Of a stretch of 64,000 nt of DNA, positions 1 to 12,400 are shown piece by piece; the stretch's first letter is position 1; each line of letters opens with the position of its first letter. The stretch covers positions 66,647,892-66,711,891 of the forward strand of contig NC_030684.2 in NCBI RefSeq assembly GCF_000004195.4, written 5' to 3'. The DNA comes from Xenopus tropicalis. Taxonomy: Eukaryota > Chordata > Amphibia > Anura > Pipidae. The position numbers and the translations under genes are program-made. Under the pieces are notes generated by a model. The model made no database searches and was not told where the DNA came from. It saw only the letters and a program-made list of their open reading frames with translations.

Positions 1-73
1 AGAAAAGGAGATACCACACTGCTACAGCAGTGCAACTCCTAGAACAGTCTTGGAAGCACCTGGTGTAAATGAT

Positions 74-217
74 CACCCATACCTGCACCCATACTTGCAC
101 CCATACTTGCACCCATACTTGCACCCATACTTGCACCCATACTTGCACCCATACTTGCACCCATACTTGCACCCATACTTGCACCCATACTTGCACCCAT
201 ACTTGCACCCATACCTG
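74..217. repeat. 12-bp minisatellite, 12 units
   Basis: Exactly twelve tandem copies of CACCCATACTTG. The ten inner units are identical. The first and last carry the same T-to-C change (CACCCATACCTG). It lies in intron 8 of gene B. The open frames that read His-Pro-Tyr-Leu or Thr-His-Thr-Cys repeats are by-products of the 12-bp unit. Confidence 0.95.
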
Positions 218-1121
218 CTGTGTCTGCACAGAGGACTCAGGCTTACAGTAAAAACACTAAAGATATCAATAGCAAAGTGCCCTAGAGAAGCACTTACACC
301 TTACCAGATAGCAGTGAGTAGTCAGCAGCATGGCAACTCCCACAAGAACCCAGACAGCATTCAGCTGAGGGACATAATTAGCTCATTAGTATGCAGGCTT
401 CTCAGTGCACTGAGCATTTCATACACACAGTGGAGACTGAAGGTTCATACTCACCAGATTCAGGCTTAGTTATCACTAGCCCATATTCATACCCATGGCC
501 CCGATAGTCCGATATCAGTCTTCAAAGGCTCAAAACACCATAGGATAAAGGAGACTCAATTGATCACAGGCAGGAATGTGGAAATACCCACGCCTGTACA
601 CTAAGCAGCTGTTTGCATACTGTGCATACATGGGAATAGAGCAGGGGGGCTATTTTAGCACAAGGCTAGGACTATGGGTATGCCCACACCTGCATTTCTT
701 CCCAATAGGTGAAAGTTTGCTTACTTTACTTATTGGGGCATCAGGTAAAATCTTCTCCATTACCTGGGAATCATCCCTCTATGTATACACAGAGGTAAAA
801 AATAAAATAAATAAATAGACAAAAACAAAAGAAAAAACAAACTGTGAAATCACAAAATGGTGAGGAGGGAGATCCTACCTCCTGTTCAGTAGGACAAAAA
901 ATAACAGTGGTGAGGAGAAAGTCACATGGTCTTATAGGTAAGGGTTAATTTTGATTGGCTTTGGTATATAGGTCCTACCTCCTAGCTGTGGGGGCAATAC
1001 TGCCCATGTGTACTGACATGGAAGGGACGAAGAAGAAATTGCATTTCATATTTAAAACAGTTTAAGTAACATGAAATTAAAATGCAGTGAAATTGTGTTA
1101 TGCACATAGCTACTAGGTAAC

Positions 1122-2410
1122 TACCGTATATACTCGAGTATAAGCCGAGTTTTTCAGCACTGAAAATGTGCTAAAAAAGTAACCCTCGGCTTATACTCGA
1201 GTATATGTGTCTGCATACCTGCCATTGCGCGCACTCGGGATGACTCTGGCTCGCTGCGCGCATCTCCCCGTGGATGGACGTGTGGCCGTGCATATCCGGG
1301 CGCGCGCACTCACTCAATTGTGTCCGGGGCTCATTCAGCACGCCACAGTAAGAGTTTGTAAGGGTCTGCGGCAGGGACGCACTCACTCACTTGTGTCCGG
1401 CATCGAGGGGAGGTGCGCGTGGCCGTGCATACCGGCGTGCAAATGCGCCCTCACTCACTTGTGTCAGACGCTCGTTTAGCGTGCAAGAGTAATCATCTGC
1501 AAGAGTCTGCGGCAGGCACGCACTTATGTCCGGCATCAAGGGGATGTGCGCGAGTTCAGAGTCAAAGTCTGTCAGAGTCAGCGGCAGAGGCAGGTATGCT
1601 CACAAGTGGAGTGAGGGAGGGAGGTCTCAGGGGGGAGGTGTGTCCAGGCATGGGGGGGGCAGAGGCGCAAGGGCAAGTATGCACACAAGTGGAGGGAGGG
1701 AGGTATGAACCTAGAAACCAGCCTGCAGCTAGTGCTCGATCATGTATTCCCTTCTTCTGACTTCTCATTAAGATGTTCCAAGTAAAATATGGCCAGGGAT
1801 CATCTGACATTACTGGGATACACTGACTGCAGAGAAACACTATCCCTTATGTAGGTTCCATAGTATGTGGTCATGGGCAAACCACCACATCCCTACAGCT
1901 AATATTTACTATATTTTTGGTATATCTTATATAGGTGTTGCCCAGTTCCTGAAATGAAGGATGCATATTTTATTTCAGTGGGATGTATGTAGTTTTTTTT
2001 GGTAAAACATAGCACCCCCATACAACCCATTGCAGGAAGTAAGAAGGAAACAAGCTGAATAACTGACAATTTTATGGATAGGATAATAAATGAATTATTT
2101 TGCCCTTGTAACTACTATTGTAGTACTGTGGTGGGACTCTGGGACACTGGGGTCCAAGTACTTGATAATTAGTATGGCAGCTTCCTTAGCCTTCCCAAAC
2201 TTTCTTTTGTCTGCTGCTGTAGCATTTTTCTTTCCCTTAAGTTATCTATTTATTTATCTGTTATTTGTTTGATTATTGAAACTTAGCAGTAGCGGTTGCA
2301 TTTCCCACCCTAGGCTTATACTCAAGTCAATAAGTTTTTCCAGTTTTCTTAGGTAAAATTAGGTACCTCGGCTTATATTCGGATCGGCTTATACTCGAGT
2401 ATATACGGTA
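1122..2410 (+). mobile_element. Inverted-repeat DNA element (TACCGTATATACTCGAG family), copy 1
   Basis: It starts TACCGTATATACTCGAGTAT and ends with its reverse complement ATACTCGAGTATATACGGTA. The subterminal AAGCCGAG/CTCGGCTT boxes are repeated at both ends. The interior includes a GC-rich stretch at about 1207-1730 unlike the surrounding AT-rich DNA. No transposase is recognised. Two further copies lie at 12757-13341 and, inverted, at 46527-47215. The superfamily is not assigned. Confidence 0.8.
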
Positions 2411-2685
2411 GTTTTTAGCAGTTGGTAAAAATACCAACTGTAGGCATAATAACAAAAGAAAACATTTGATTTGTTGGTAGGGGTTACTGCAAAGGTGCAA
2501 ATGTGCCCATTGTTGATAAACGAGTCCCACAGAAACTGTAGCAAAATATGAGGATATTAGAAATCACTTTCTATTACTTAATACTGGAGTCTGGCACACT
2601 ACTAAGGACAATGTATTTCTTACAGTGCTCCAGTCTCGATTAGCAGCATTTACTGACTGGTAAGGGCATGATGCCTACAACTTAC

Positions 2686-2914
2686 CTGAATCTACTACTT
2701 CTGGTACTGGTTTATCTGTAACAAATGCCATATGGCCCAGGATAGAAAAGATAGCAAACCCAGCAAATACACTAGTCAGGCAGTTGGTAACACAAACCAC
2801 AATGGCATCTGAGTAACAGTTATTGTGAAATTTATTGTACGATGAGAGAGCAATCAATCCACCCCAGGCTGTAGAGAGTGAAAAAAAGATCTGGGTGGCA
2901 GCATCTTTCCAAAC
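2686..2914 (-). CDS. slc6a14: Gene B exon 8: TM6 and TM7
   Basis: A 229-nt exon, phase 0 to phase 1: [20 protein letters not shown] (TM6), [14 protein letters not shown], then TM7 with [18 protein letters not shown]. Donor GTAAGT. It is the last gene B exon visible in the window. Confidence 0.94.
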
Positions 2915-5900
2915 CTAAAATGAAAGGAAGTAGTCATTAACAGTTAAAATAAAAAGATAAATGGTGCAGTTAATTACAAAAGTACTAAAGTTGATCATCT
3001 GTCTAATTTTTATATGTTATTGTTTGTACTAAACATATATCCCTTTAGTCAGTGATAATTAAAGTGTCTTACAGCCTTGGAATTTTAATGCATTTGCCTG
3101 GAATACAGAAAACCCACTCCCATCTCTTCCAGATATATATAAGCAACAAGTGTTCAAAGTTACTTTGTGTCTCTTTAAAAGGAAAGGCTATATATATAAT
3201 TAATATAATCATTGAAGGTGTGCCAGTTGTAGTTATAATAAATAGCTTCAGACCCTGGGCCAGTTCTCTTCATTGAAAAATGCACAGGCTGGGGTAATTT
3301 GGTAGCGAGCAACATGCTCCCATCTTGCTTATGGTCCCTACAACCCTTGATGCAGCCTTGGGCATTGCATGTGTGCAATAGAGCATAATGGAGAAAGTTG
3401 CACAACTCAGAGCAGCAGGGACAACTACAGGGACTGTAGCCTGGGCCAGAGCATTTTTCATCCCACAGTTATTAAGGGTTTCCTTCTCCTTTAATCTGAA
3501 GATTGAAAGCTCTAAGGTATAGAATTCATACAGCTGATTATATCATAACATACAACATGACATCTATTTATCTATTTCTAATAACTATATGGTGTAGAGC
3601 AGTGCTGTCCTCTGTGTGGCCCCCCACACATCTGACTGCTTTGATGGCTTACCTTTGTGTAAGATTTAAATGGTATCAGTACTGTGATTACCTGGCCCCC
3701 TGCATGGTTCTCACCTCAGATTCAGGCTGTAATCTCCTTGTATTGTTTAAAAATGTAATCCCCTGTGTTGTTCACACCGTTTAATCCCTACATTGTTCAA
3801 CCACTGCATTGTTCACACCTCAGATTCAGACTGTAATCACTCACATTGTTCACCTGTTCACACCCCAGACTGTAGGAGCAGTAGAAACCCACAAATAAAC
3901 CCTGCACACTACAAAAAGAACATATACTGGGGTGGTACTGCAATTAAAACGTTTTTTAATAAATAGTTATTGTGTAGACTGTAGGAACAGTGCCAGAACA
4001 CAGCCAGCATAGGGCAAACAGAGTATGGCACACACAGGCAGCATAGGGCAGGCAGAGTATGGCACACACAGGCAGCATAGGGCAGGCAGAGTATGGCACA
4101 CACAGGCAGCATAGGGCAGGCAGAGTATGGCACACACAGGCAGCATAGGGTAGGTAGAGTATGGCACACACAGGCAAGGTAGGGCAAGCAGAGTATGGAA
4201 CACACAGGCAGGGTAGGGAAGTGAGAGTATGGCAGGTTTTTGCTGTACTACCACAATTAATATGGGTATGGTCATGTGATAACATGGGTGTGGTTTCAAG
4301 TAGGTGTGGTTTAAAAAAGGGGAGTGGTGAAAACTGGCTTCCATTATCGGCCCTCTACCATGTAGGCCGGAAAAATTCCGGCCCTCGGCACCACAGAAGT
4401 TGGACAGCACTGGTGTAGAGTGTAACACATACCTCTGCCTCCATTAATTTGGTAATATTTGATTTTGTTCCAATGTAATAGTCAATTCCATTGAATGCTC
4501 CTTCTAATGTAGCACCTCGAACCAACAGAATAATAAGGACAATATATGGAAATATTGCTGTAAAGTAAACAACCTGAAATAAAGTGAATGCACTTTTAGT
4601 GTGGGTCTGGGTGAGTTGGTGACATACAAAATAAATTATTTTCCTGAGAACTTCTTTAGACCCTTGTCAACTAGGGTCTGTACAAACCTGAGCATGTCAT
4701 AGTGATGCCTAACAGGAACCCTTCCTCCTGATTTTATATTTTGACAGATAAACAGGATACTGCAAACAATTTTGTTTTCACTACACCTTATAAATACATT
4801 GGCAGTGTACCTTTCCTGAAGATTTTATTCCTTTAAAGAGAGCAGCACCAACAATTATCCAAGCTAGCAGAAGACAGAGAGCCAGGTACCAAACAATTTC
4901 TCCAGTCTCATCAAGCCCGCCAGAAAGTCGAAGTGTTACTTTTCTAAACAAAAGAGAATGTGAACCCTTTAATGCATTTACATTTGAAGGTGTAACAGAC
5001 AATAACTCAGCTGTGACTGTAAGATGGTCTAAAGCAGTGGCCCTATAGAATGAGCATGTCATTTTAGTTCTAAATGCCCTGTCATGGCTCTTGAATTGAC
5101 ATAATTTCATTATTAGGAGTGGTAATGGGGCATTTAAATGCCTTGTGTACCACAGCCCTAATGGCTTATACTACTAGTACAAGTGGTTATTAAAACCACA
5201 ATTTCAATTTCATTTAATAGAAAGTGGCACTGATGGATTTAGGTGTATCGTCTCCAGTTAAAATTCACTGCTCCATATGCCATTGACTTCAGTCCCTCTG
5301 AATTAGCTTGTTCAGTGCAGACTATACACACAGACACAAGCATATAGTAACATAGTAACATAGTAAGTTGGGTTGAAAAAAGACATATGTCCATCAAGTT
5401 CAACCATAATGCCTATATATAACCTGCCTAACTACTAGTTGATCCAGAGGAAGGCAAAAAAACCCCATCTGAAGCCTCTCTAAAAAAAAAAAAAAATTCC
5501 TTCCTGACTCCAAGATGGCAATCGGACCAGTCCCTGGATCAACTAGTACTAAGAGCTATCACCCATAACCCTGTATTCCCTCACTTGTACTGAGAGCTAT
5601 CTCCCATACCCCTGTATTCCCTCACTTGTACTGAGAGCTATCTCCCATACCCCTGTATTCCCTCTATATGCACTTGTATATAATGATATAGCGTACATCG
5701 TAATATATAAATATATATATATAACAGGCATGGAATGACAGCACACACAGGATTTTCACATGCTAATACCCTGACGAAAGTTCCTGTGTGGAACTGAAAC
5801 GTTGGTCGAAATAAACCTCTATATTATTTTTTTGCAAAACTCTACTGCGTGTGAAAATCCTGTGTGTGCTGTCATTCCATGCCTGTTTTAAATATTAAGC

Positions 5901-6466
5901 ACAGGCACCCAGGTATTATCACTACTAATGGTGTGCAGCTTCCAAGCATTTTGTATATATATATATATATATGTCAATAAAATTCAATAAAATGTCTTAC
6001 TTAATTTGTGAAAAAAAAAACCTTCATATTTTAATAAGGTCTTAAAAAACGCAAAACAGTTACTTCACCATTAACTTACTCCCAGTACTGTTTGCTTGGT
6101 AGATCCACATCTTCCATCACTATACTGTTCTCAATGCAGGTAAGATTTCTCTCTTTGACCCATGTTAAATTATAGGCCACAGTGTTATTAGAAAGACTAA
6201 CATTACAAAAACCTAGGTATAAAATACAGCAAATATGGGTTATGTTAACAATGACTGGTAACATGTATTTTGAAAAAGAATTGTTTGCACATAAACAAAA
6301 AACAGAAAATAAATATGCTATAAAAATCAAGTTTTATTTTAAAGGACAGCTATCATTATGATGAGAAGGTTGTATTGCTTTTGAGCATTCAATTACTGGC
6401 TAATTTCTACTAACAGTATATCTGAGGTCTGGATGAGGATACAATAAACATATGTATGCGTGGGAG

Positions 6467-6499
<33 letters not shown>

Positions 6500-9400
6500 A
6501 TTCTTTCACATATGAATGAAGGGGGGTATCAACCATTTGGGTTTTTGCTGTTAGTAAAATTGTCCAAGAAATTTGTATGCTAATATATGCTAACTCTTTG
6601 CCATATCTTTAACACCAAGCCTATTGTCATACTGGCAAGTATTGTCTGACAGAAGTCACTTTGTTAAACACTAGAAAAAACCCAAAATGGATGAATGGTG
6701 TAATTTTACATAGCATTTTGAAGCAGCTGCTTTCTTAGATGCCAGATTTTTACACAAAGGTATGTGATTGCTGAAAATCACTACACTGTTTTTTACACAA
6801 AACCATGCTGGAAGTTGTAGGCCAACAACATTTGAGAGCCAGAGGTTATGAAACCGAGTTGTAGAAATGATTCCAAATGATGTGATAGTAGGCTGAGAGT
6901 CTCAATGCTAATATCCATTGTATAATTCCTCCTATTGCAACACTGGATTCAGTGAGATTGCTTAAAGGTTCTTATTCACAATGACGCATTTTGAGAACTT
7001 GACATTTGAAACTGACCATAAACCAAATATTGTATTTACGAATTCAAAGCAAAACAAGCATTTTAGTAAAGGTTCATAACTGAATCAAAATTGTATTTAA
7101 TAGCTGTAAAGTATATTATTAGGCTAAGAGAAAATGTTAGGCAAATACTCATGATTATAATGATTTCCTTTTACATTGCATTAGTGAAACCTGTTAGTAT
7201 TTGCTTTTAGTTCTTCAGTCGGCACTTCCATTTAATTGAGAACCAGAGAGAGTTTAGCTTGAGGAATGCTGAATACAAGGAAAGGGCATATAGACACAAA
7301 GCATACAGAAGGCTGTCAGAATCTTAGAAGTAAGGAGTGATGGTTTGAGGAAAAGTTTTGGTTTCTGGCTTATATGCTTAGGCAAAAAGATGAATCAAAG
7401 AAACAAAATACAGGCCAAAAGTAGAAAAACACATGGAAAAATATTCTTAAAAAAATCTTTCTTGCTGACAGCATACATTTTACAGAGGGGACAAATTTCT
7501 CTTGCAGTAGGGGAGCAGGGGAGCTGGGTGGTTGGATTCGAGCAATGGCTCCTATTAGCCAGGATAGAGGTGAGCTATTGGGGCATTTCTGCTCACTCCC
7601 TTAGATATTGTATGTTGCTGCTTCAGAAGCAGACAGCCCTTCTTTTGACATTTGCCTCCTTGGGTTACAACTGCATTGTTTCAATGAAATGTGTGTGCAG
7701 CTGAAAATATTACTGAGCATATCAGCCCATTCTGTTCAGATATTGTTAAAAGCTTATCATATTTGACTTTATAGGAATTATTTATGACACTTTTATTAAT
7801 GTTTTAACAATAGAATTCTTTTATTTAGTCATTTTTGTGAGGACAACTGTAGCTCAGTCTGTATGGCTTGTGTAACACAGGAACTCATGACATTCATCAT
7901 CACTGCATGGAATTGTCAGTTTGTGTTAACTTTGTCCCCCTGTTGAACATACAGTAGGACACATAGGATCATGATGATGGTATAAATGAAAGATTGCATT
8001 AATATTAACAACTCACCTCTAGTGACTTTACTACACTTTTCATCTGCCCATGCAAAGCAGTCAGACCAAGGAAGTATAGTTTGGAATGAGGCAAACATAT
8101 AATATAAACTGTAAGCAATGATTATGTTGTAGTAAATGGAAACAAATGTTGTGACTAGAACCATTGTGATACCCACACCTGAAAAACATATAAAGCCAGT
8201 TTAATATTTCAGAGCACATGAATCAATTAATATATATCTTTAAGAAGATTTTGTCTTGGCTTGGTTTAAAATGCTGGATGGCACTATTTCATTTAGGGAA
8301 TACATCTATTATAAAGGGTATTTACCATTAATAGGTGTATGATGAAATGAAGTATAAAGCACAAACTCAATATACACTAACAATCATTATTCTTTTAAGG
8401 GATCTGTATCTCATTTTACCATAAAGCATTTTAAATGCCCAAAATGTGCCCCTCATGTTGGTATAAAAGGAATGTCAACCACAAGTGTTCCTATAGTGCA
8501 TACAAATAAGCAGACAAACCATGCTTCATGCCTATATTGTAGGGAAAGTTTGAGAGTCACATAGTAAGTAACATAGTAAGTTGGGTTGAAAAAAGACATA
8601 CGTCCATCAAGTTCAACCATAATGCCTATATATAACCTGCCTAACTACTAGTCATGAGATAAATAACAGGCATATACTGTTGCACTTTTTTGATGCTCTG
8701 TCACCAGTCTTCATTGGCAGATCAGCCTTTGGCCATAGGTGGCGTTCAGCCAGTTATTGATTTGGTTGTTTTCAAATGGCAGTAAACTGTTTTCCCTCCC
8801 TTTATTCTGCTTTTTAATATACTGACCAGGGCAACAAGGTTTATTTTATAGGTCTGCTTACTTAAAACATATATTAAAGAGCATGTTGTGATGTGTCAAT
8901 TTTGTCAATTAATTTTTTTCAGTCGGATTTTGCTCATTACCTTCCACAAAATAGAATTTCCCAACCAGGACATGAAACATCTCAGTGAACTGTTATTTCT
9001 GTTGTTACATAGTGTAAATTTGCAGTGAACATTTGTCTTGCCAACTTCCTTATGCCAGGGTTTTTATTTTTTTAGAAAGAGATTTACTTAACTTGTAATG
9101 AAATACTTGGTGTTATATCTGAGCCTTCCTGTTAAAAACAACAGTCCAGCCATGCTCAATGTATGAGTCATAAAGGAATCATTATAAGATTACTAATTTG
9201 GAAAGCTATTGATATTTTATGTCAATACATCACTGCATGTGTCTAATGACTGCAACCCTAATATGAAGTCATCTAGTAGACCAGAATATTAAGTATTGAT
9301 ATACCAAAGATTGTATAATTGAAAATTAAATGATATTCACAGCAATATCTGTTATTATGATTTGTGGCAAATTGGCCACCAGAGACCACTCAGTGAAATT

Positions 9401-12400
9401 TAGTTTGTGGTTTAGAAAAATAGGAGAAAAGTTTATTCTTATATAAATAATCAAATATATAAGGATAAATCAATCTCCACATAAGACTAGTCTCACCCTA
9501 CCTACTTTTCTTTACAGGACCCTGACTCCAAGCTCTCTGCCTTAGTTGCCATCACCAAAGAGACTGAACTGTTCCAGCCCTAGCCTTATATATTAAATCA
9601 GGCTACTCAACCTTAATGGCCCCTACATGCATACAAATATACCCTAATACTCTTCACACCCACCTTTTTTGGGGTGCAAGATTATAAATTGTGCATACCC
9701 ACACTATTGCATTCAAACATTAAACAGTTGTTTATTTAGAGCTATTTAAAAGCCAATAGCTTATTCATTGCTGAACTGGGACATTCAACTAAATCTTAGG
9801 ACTTTTAAGGTGGTGGCCCGAAAAATATCTTTTCTTTGGTCCCAATAGTGAGGAATTTGGTTCCTTTCTAAAGGTGGCCATACACAGACAGATTTAATTT
9901 GCTGATTTAGGCCCTTCAGACCTATTTGCCAGCTTATCTGCTCATGGATGAGGCCCTTTGATGGGCTTACCCAACAGACACCTTGCAGACAAAGAAGCAG
10001 TTATTGATCAGGCAGGTTTGATTTACCTTTTGGACCAAGAGACACTTTGGCTCATTGTTGTAATACGTTTGTTTGGCCTTAGGGCCAAATTAACAGATAA
10101 GCCTGATATGGCCCAACGTAAGAAGGCATATCGGGGGAAAAATCCACTCCTTTGGCGACCTCCCCCCACTAGTAACTCTTATAGTGGAAGGCCAGCTTCA
10201 GTGCCATTTCTCCCAAGAGACACAGAGGACCATCAGCTCAGCATCCTTGAGGGAGCTGCTAAGCCAAATAACCTAGTGTAGCAGAGTGAACACTAACTTT
10301 TAAATGGCACAAGATAAAAAAAAGAGTATTCTGCCAGAGTTGCAATGCCCCTAAAACTCGATTAGGCATTATAAATAACTTAGCTGCCTGTGCCTCACAT
10401 AGTTTTATTTGTGTAAACATTTTTACAGTGCATGTTGTTCTTAAACAAACATTGTGAAAAGTTTAGATAGAGATCTCATTAAAAATACAATACAATTGAT
10501 GTTTGTTACCTTGTAGAATTGGTACAGCTCGCCAAACCAATACTGGGCCCGAACTAGAAAACTGACCCATGGAACATTCCAGGAAGAACAAAGGGAGTCC
10601 AGCCAGGGCAAGCATAATTGTGTAAGGGATAAGGAAGGCACCTACAGAGAGCAGATTACCATTAATTATAATTTCAGTGTTTGCTAAATTTAACACTAAT
10701 AGGGCAATGTAATAAAAAGTATAACGTTTACTACTGGTTAATTAACCCAAAGCAACAATCAGCAGATAGCAGTTACTAGTAGTAATGAGCAAATCTTTCC
10801 CGTTGCGCTTTGTTGAAAAATTCACAAAACAGCAAGAAAATTTGCGAAACTGTGAAAAATCTGTGACTTTTTTGTCATCTGCGTCTTTGTTTTGTTGTCC
10901 GTGTCTTTTTTTGATGTGACTGCAACTTTTTTGACACAACTGCAACTTTTTTTTGACGCGCGCCAATGGCGAAATGCAGAGATTTTGCTGCAAATCAATG
11001 CCTGATAAAAAAATTTGCTCATCACTAAGTTACTAGTCAGGTTGCTATGGGTAGCTAGACTCACGCTTTGCATCTTTGCATAATATACACAGTAACATGG
11101 CATTTTATCATTAAAAGTTTAAAGTAAAGAAAAATATTTTTTTCCCCATCACCGCTCTTTTTAAGAGCTAGTCATCACTTTTTTTTGCATTTAGAAGCTA
11201 ATTTACTAGTAATTTTATACATGAGTACCACTCAAAAAACAGTAGCGTTCATTAGTTATGCACATATCTTAGGCATGGGTTACACAAACAAGCAAGTCAA
11301 GATAAATCATTCTCTAAGACTAACAAGAACATATCTTGTGCTTTACTTGCATTTTCTTTGCTTCACTTTGTGCACAGTGAACAAAAAGTTGATGTAGATG
11401 AAATTATGCTTTGCTAAGTCAGGGGGAAAGTTTATTATACATAAACAATGAAACCACTAACTCTTTTTTGGGTTAGCATCAACTAGAATCACATGACTAG
11501 AACAAATGAGGTGTTAGTCCAACACATATATTTGGGGGGTGGGGGAGATAAGCAGTTTAACTTTTTATCATTCAGTCCTGTCTCTATCACGCACCCCAGC
11601 TGAATGCAGCTCAGCTAAGTACATAAGCTATATATATATAAAAAGGGCAATGTGTCTAAATGGTTTAAAAGGGATATACACACACACACACACACACACA
11701 GCAGTTAAATTGCACTTGAAAACAATTTGCAATGCTTCTTGTTAGTAATTTTTAAAAGGGTATAGTCGCTTTTTTCAGATCAGCGTTTTTTATCTTACTA
11801 CAGTTATACTACCCAGAAGGTTTGTTGCATTGTGTCTGTGGCTTCCGAAATAAGGTTTCTTTCCTTAATCTGGATCTCCATATCTTAAGTCTACTAAAAA
11901 TCATTTAAACATTAAATAAACCTAGTAGGATTGTTTTGCCTCCAAGTAGAATTCATTATATCTTAGTTGGGATCAAGTACAAGGTCCCATTTTATTATTA
12001 CAGAGAAAAATGTAATTATTTGATTAAAATGTAGTCTATGGGAAATGGCTTTCCTTTAAGTTGGAGCTTTCTGGATAACAGGTTTCCAGATAACTGACCC
12101 CATACGTGTACTATTGCCGCTTAAATGGATACTGTCATGATTTTTATGGTGTACTTTTTGTTTCAAAATTACACTGTTTACATAGCAAATAAGTCACTCT
12201 ACCATTTCAAATTTTGTTCTTGAACCAACAAATTTATTTTTTAGTTGTAATATAGGTGTGTAGGCAGCCATCTCAGTGCATCAGTGCATTGTGCCTGAGT
12301 CTGAACTTTCCGAAAGAGCCAGTGCTATACATTAGAACTGCTTTCAGGTAACCTATTGTTTCTCCTACTCCCATGTAACTGGAGGAGTCCCAAGCCGAAC

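Noticed and set aside
50..469. Open frames encoding His-Pro-Tyr-Leu and Thr-His-Thr-Cys repeats
   Set aside because: They are the translation of the 12-bp minisatellite. No splice context or similarity outside the repeat.
4003..4232. CRISPR-like array
   Set aside because: Repeats are head-to-tail without unique spacers, in a vertebrate intron inside a transposon.
3909..4428. Cys-rich minus-strand open frames ([14 protein letters not shown] repeats), also at 32312-32709
   Set aside because: They come from the 34-bp tandem arrays inside hAT-like elements. The same peptide appears in all three frames because 34 is not divisible by 3.
7345..7704. Plus-strand 119-aa open frame in gene B intron 4
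   Set aside because: No recognisable domain, no paired splice sites, AT-rich low-complexity start. Treated as chance.
9958..10281. Plus-strand 107-aa open frame
   Set aside because: It lies within a dispersed Xenopus-type repeat starting near 9870 (AAGGTGGCCATACACAGACA). Not a gene.
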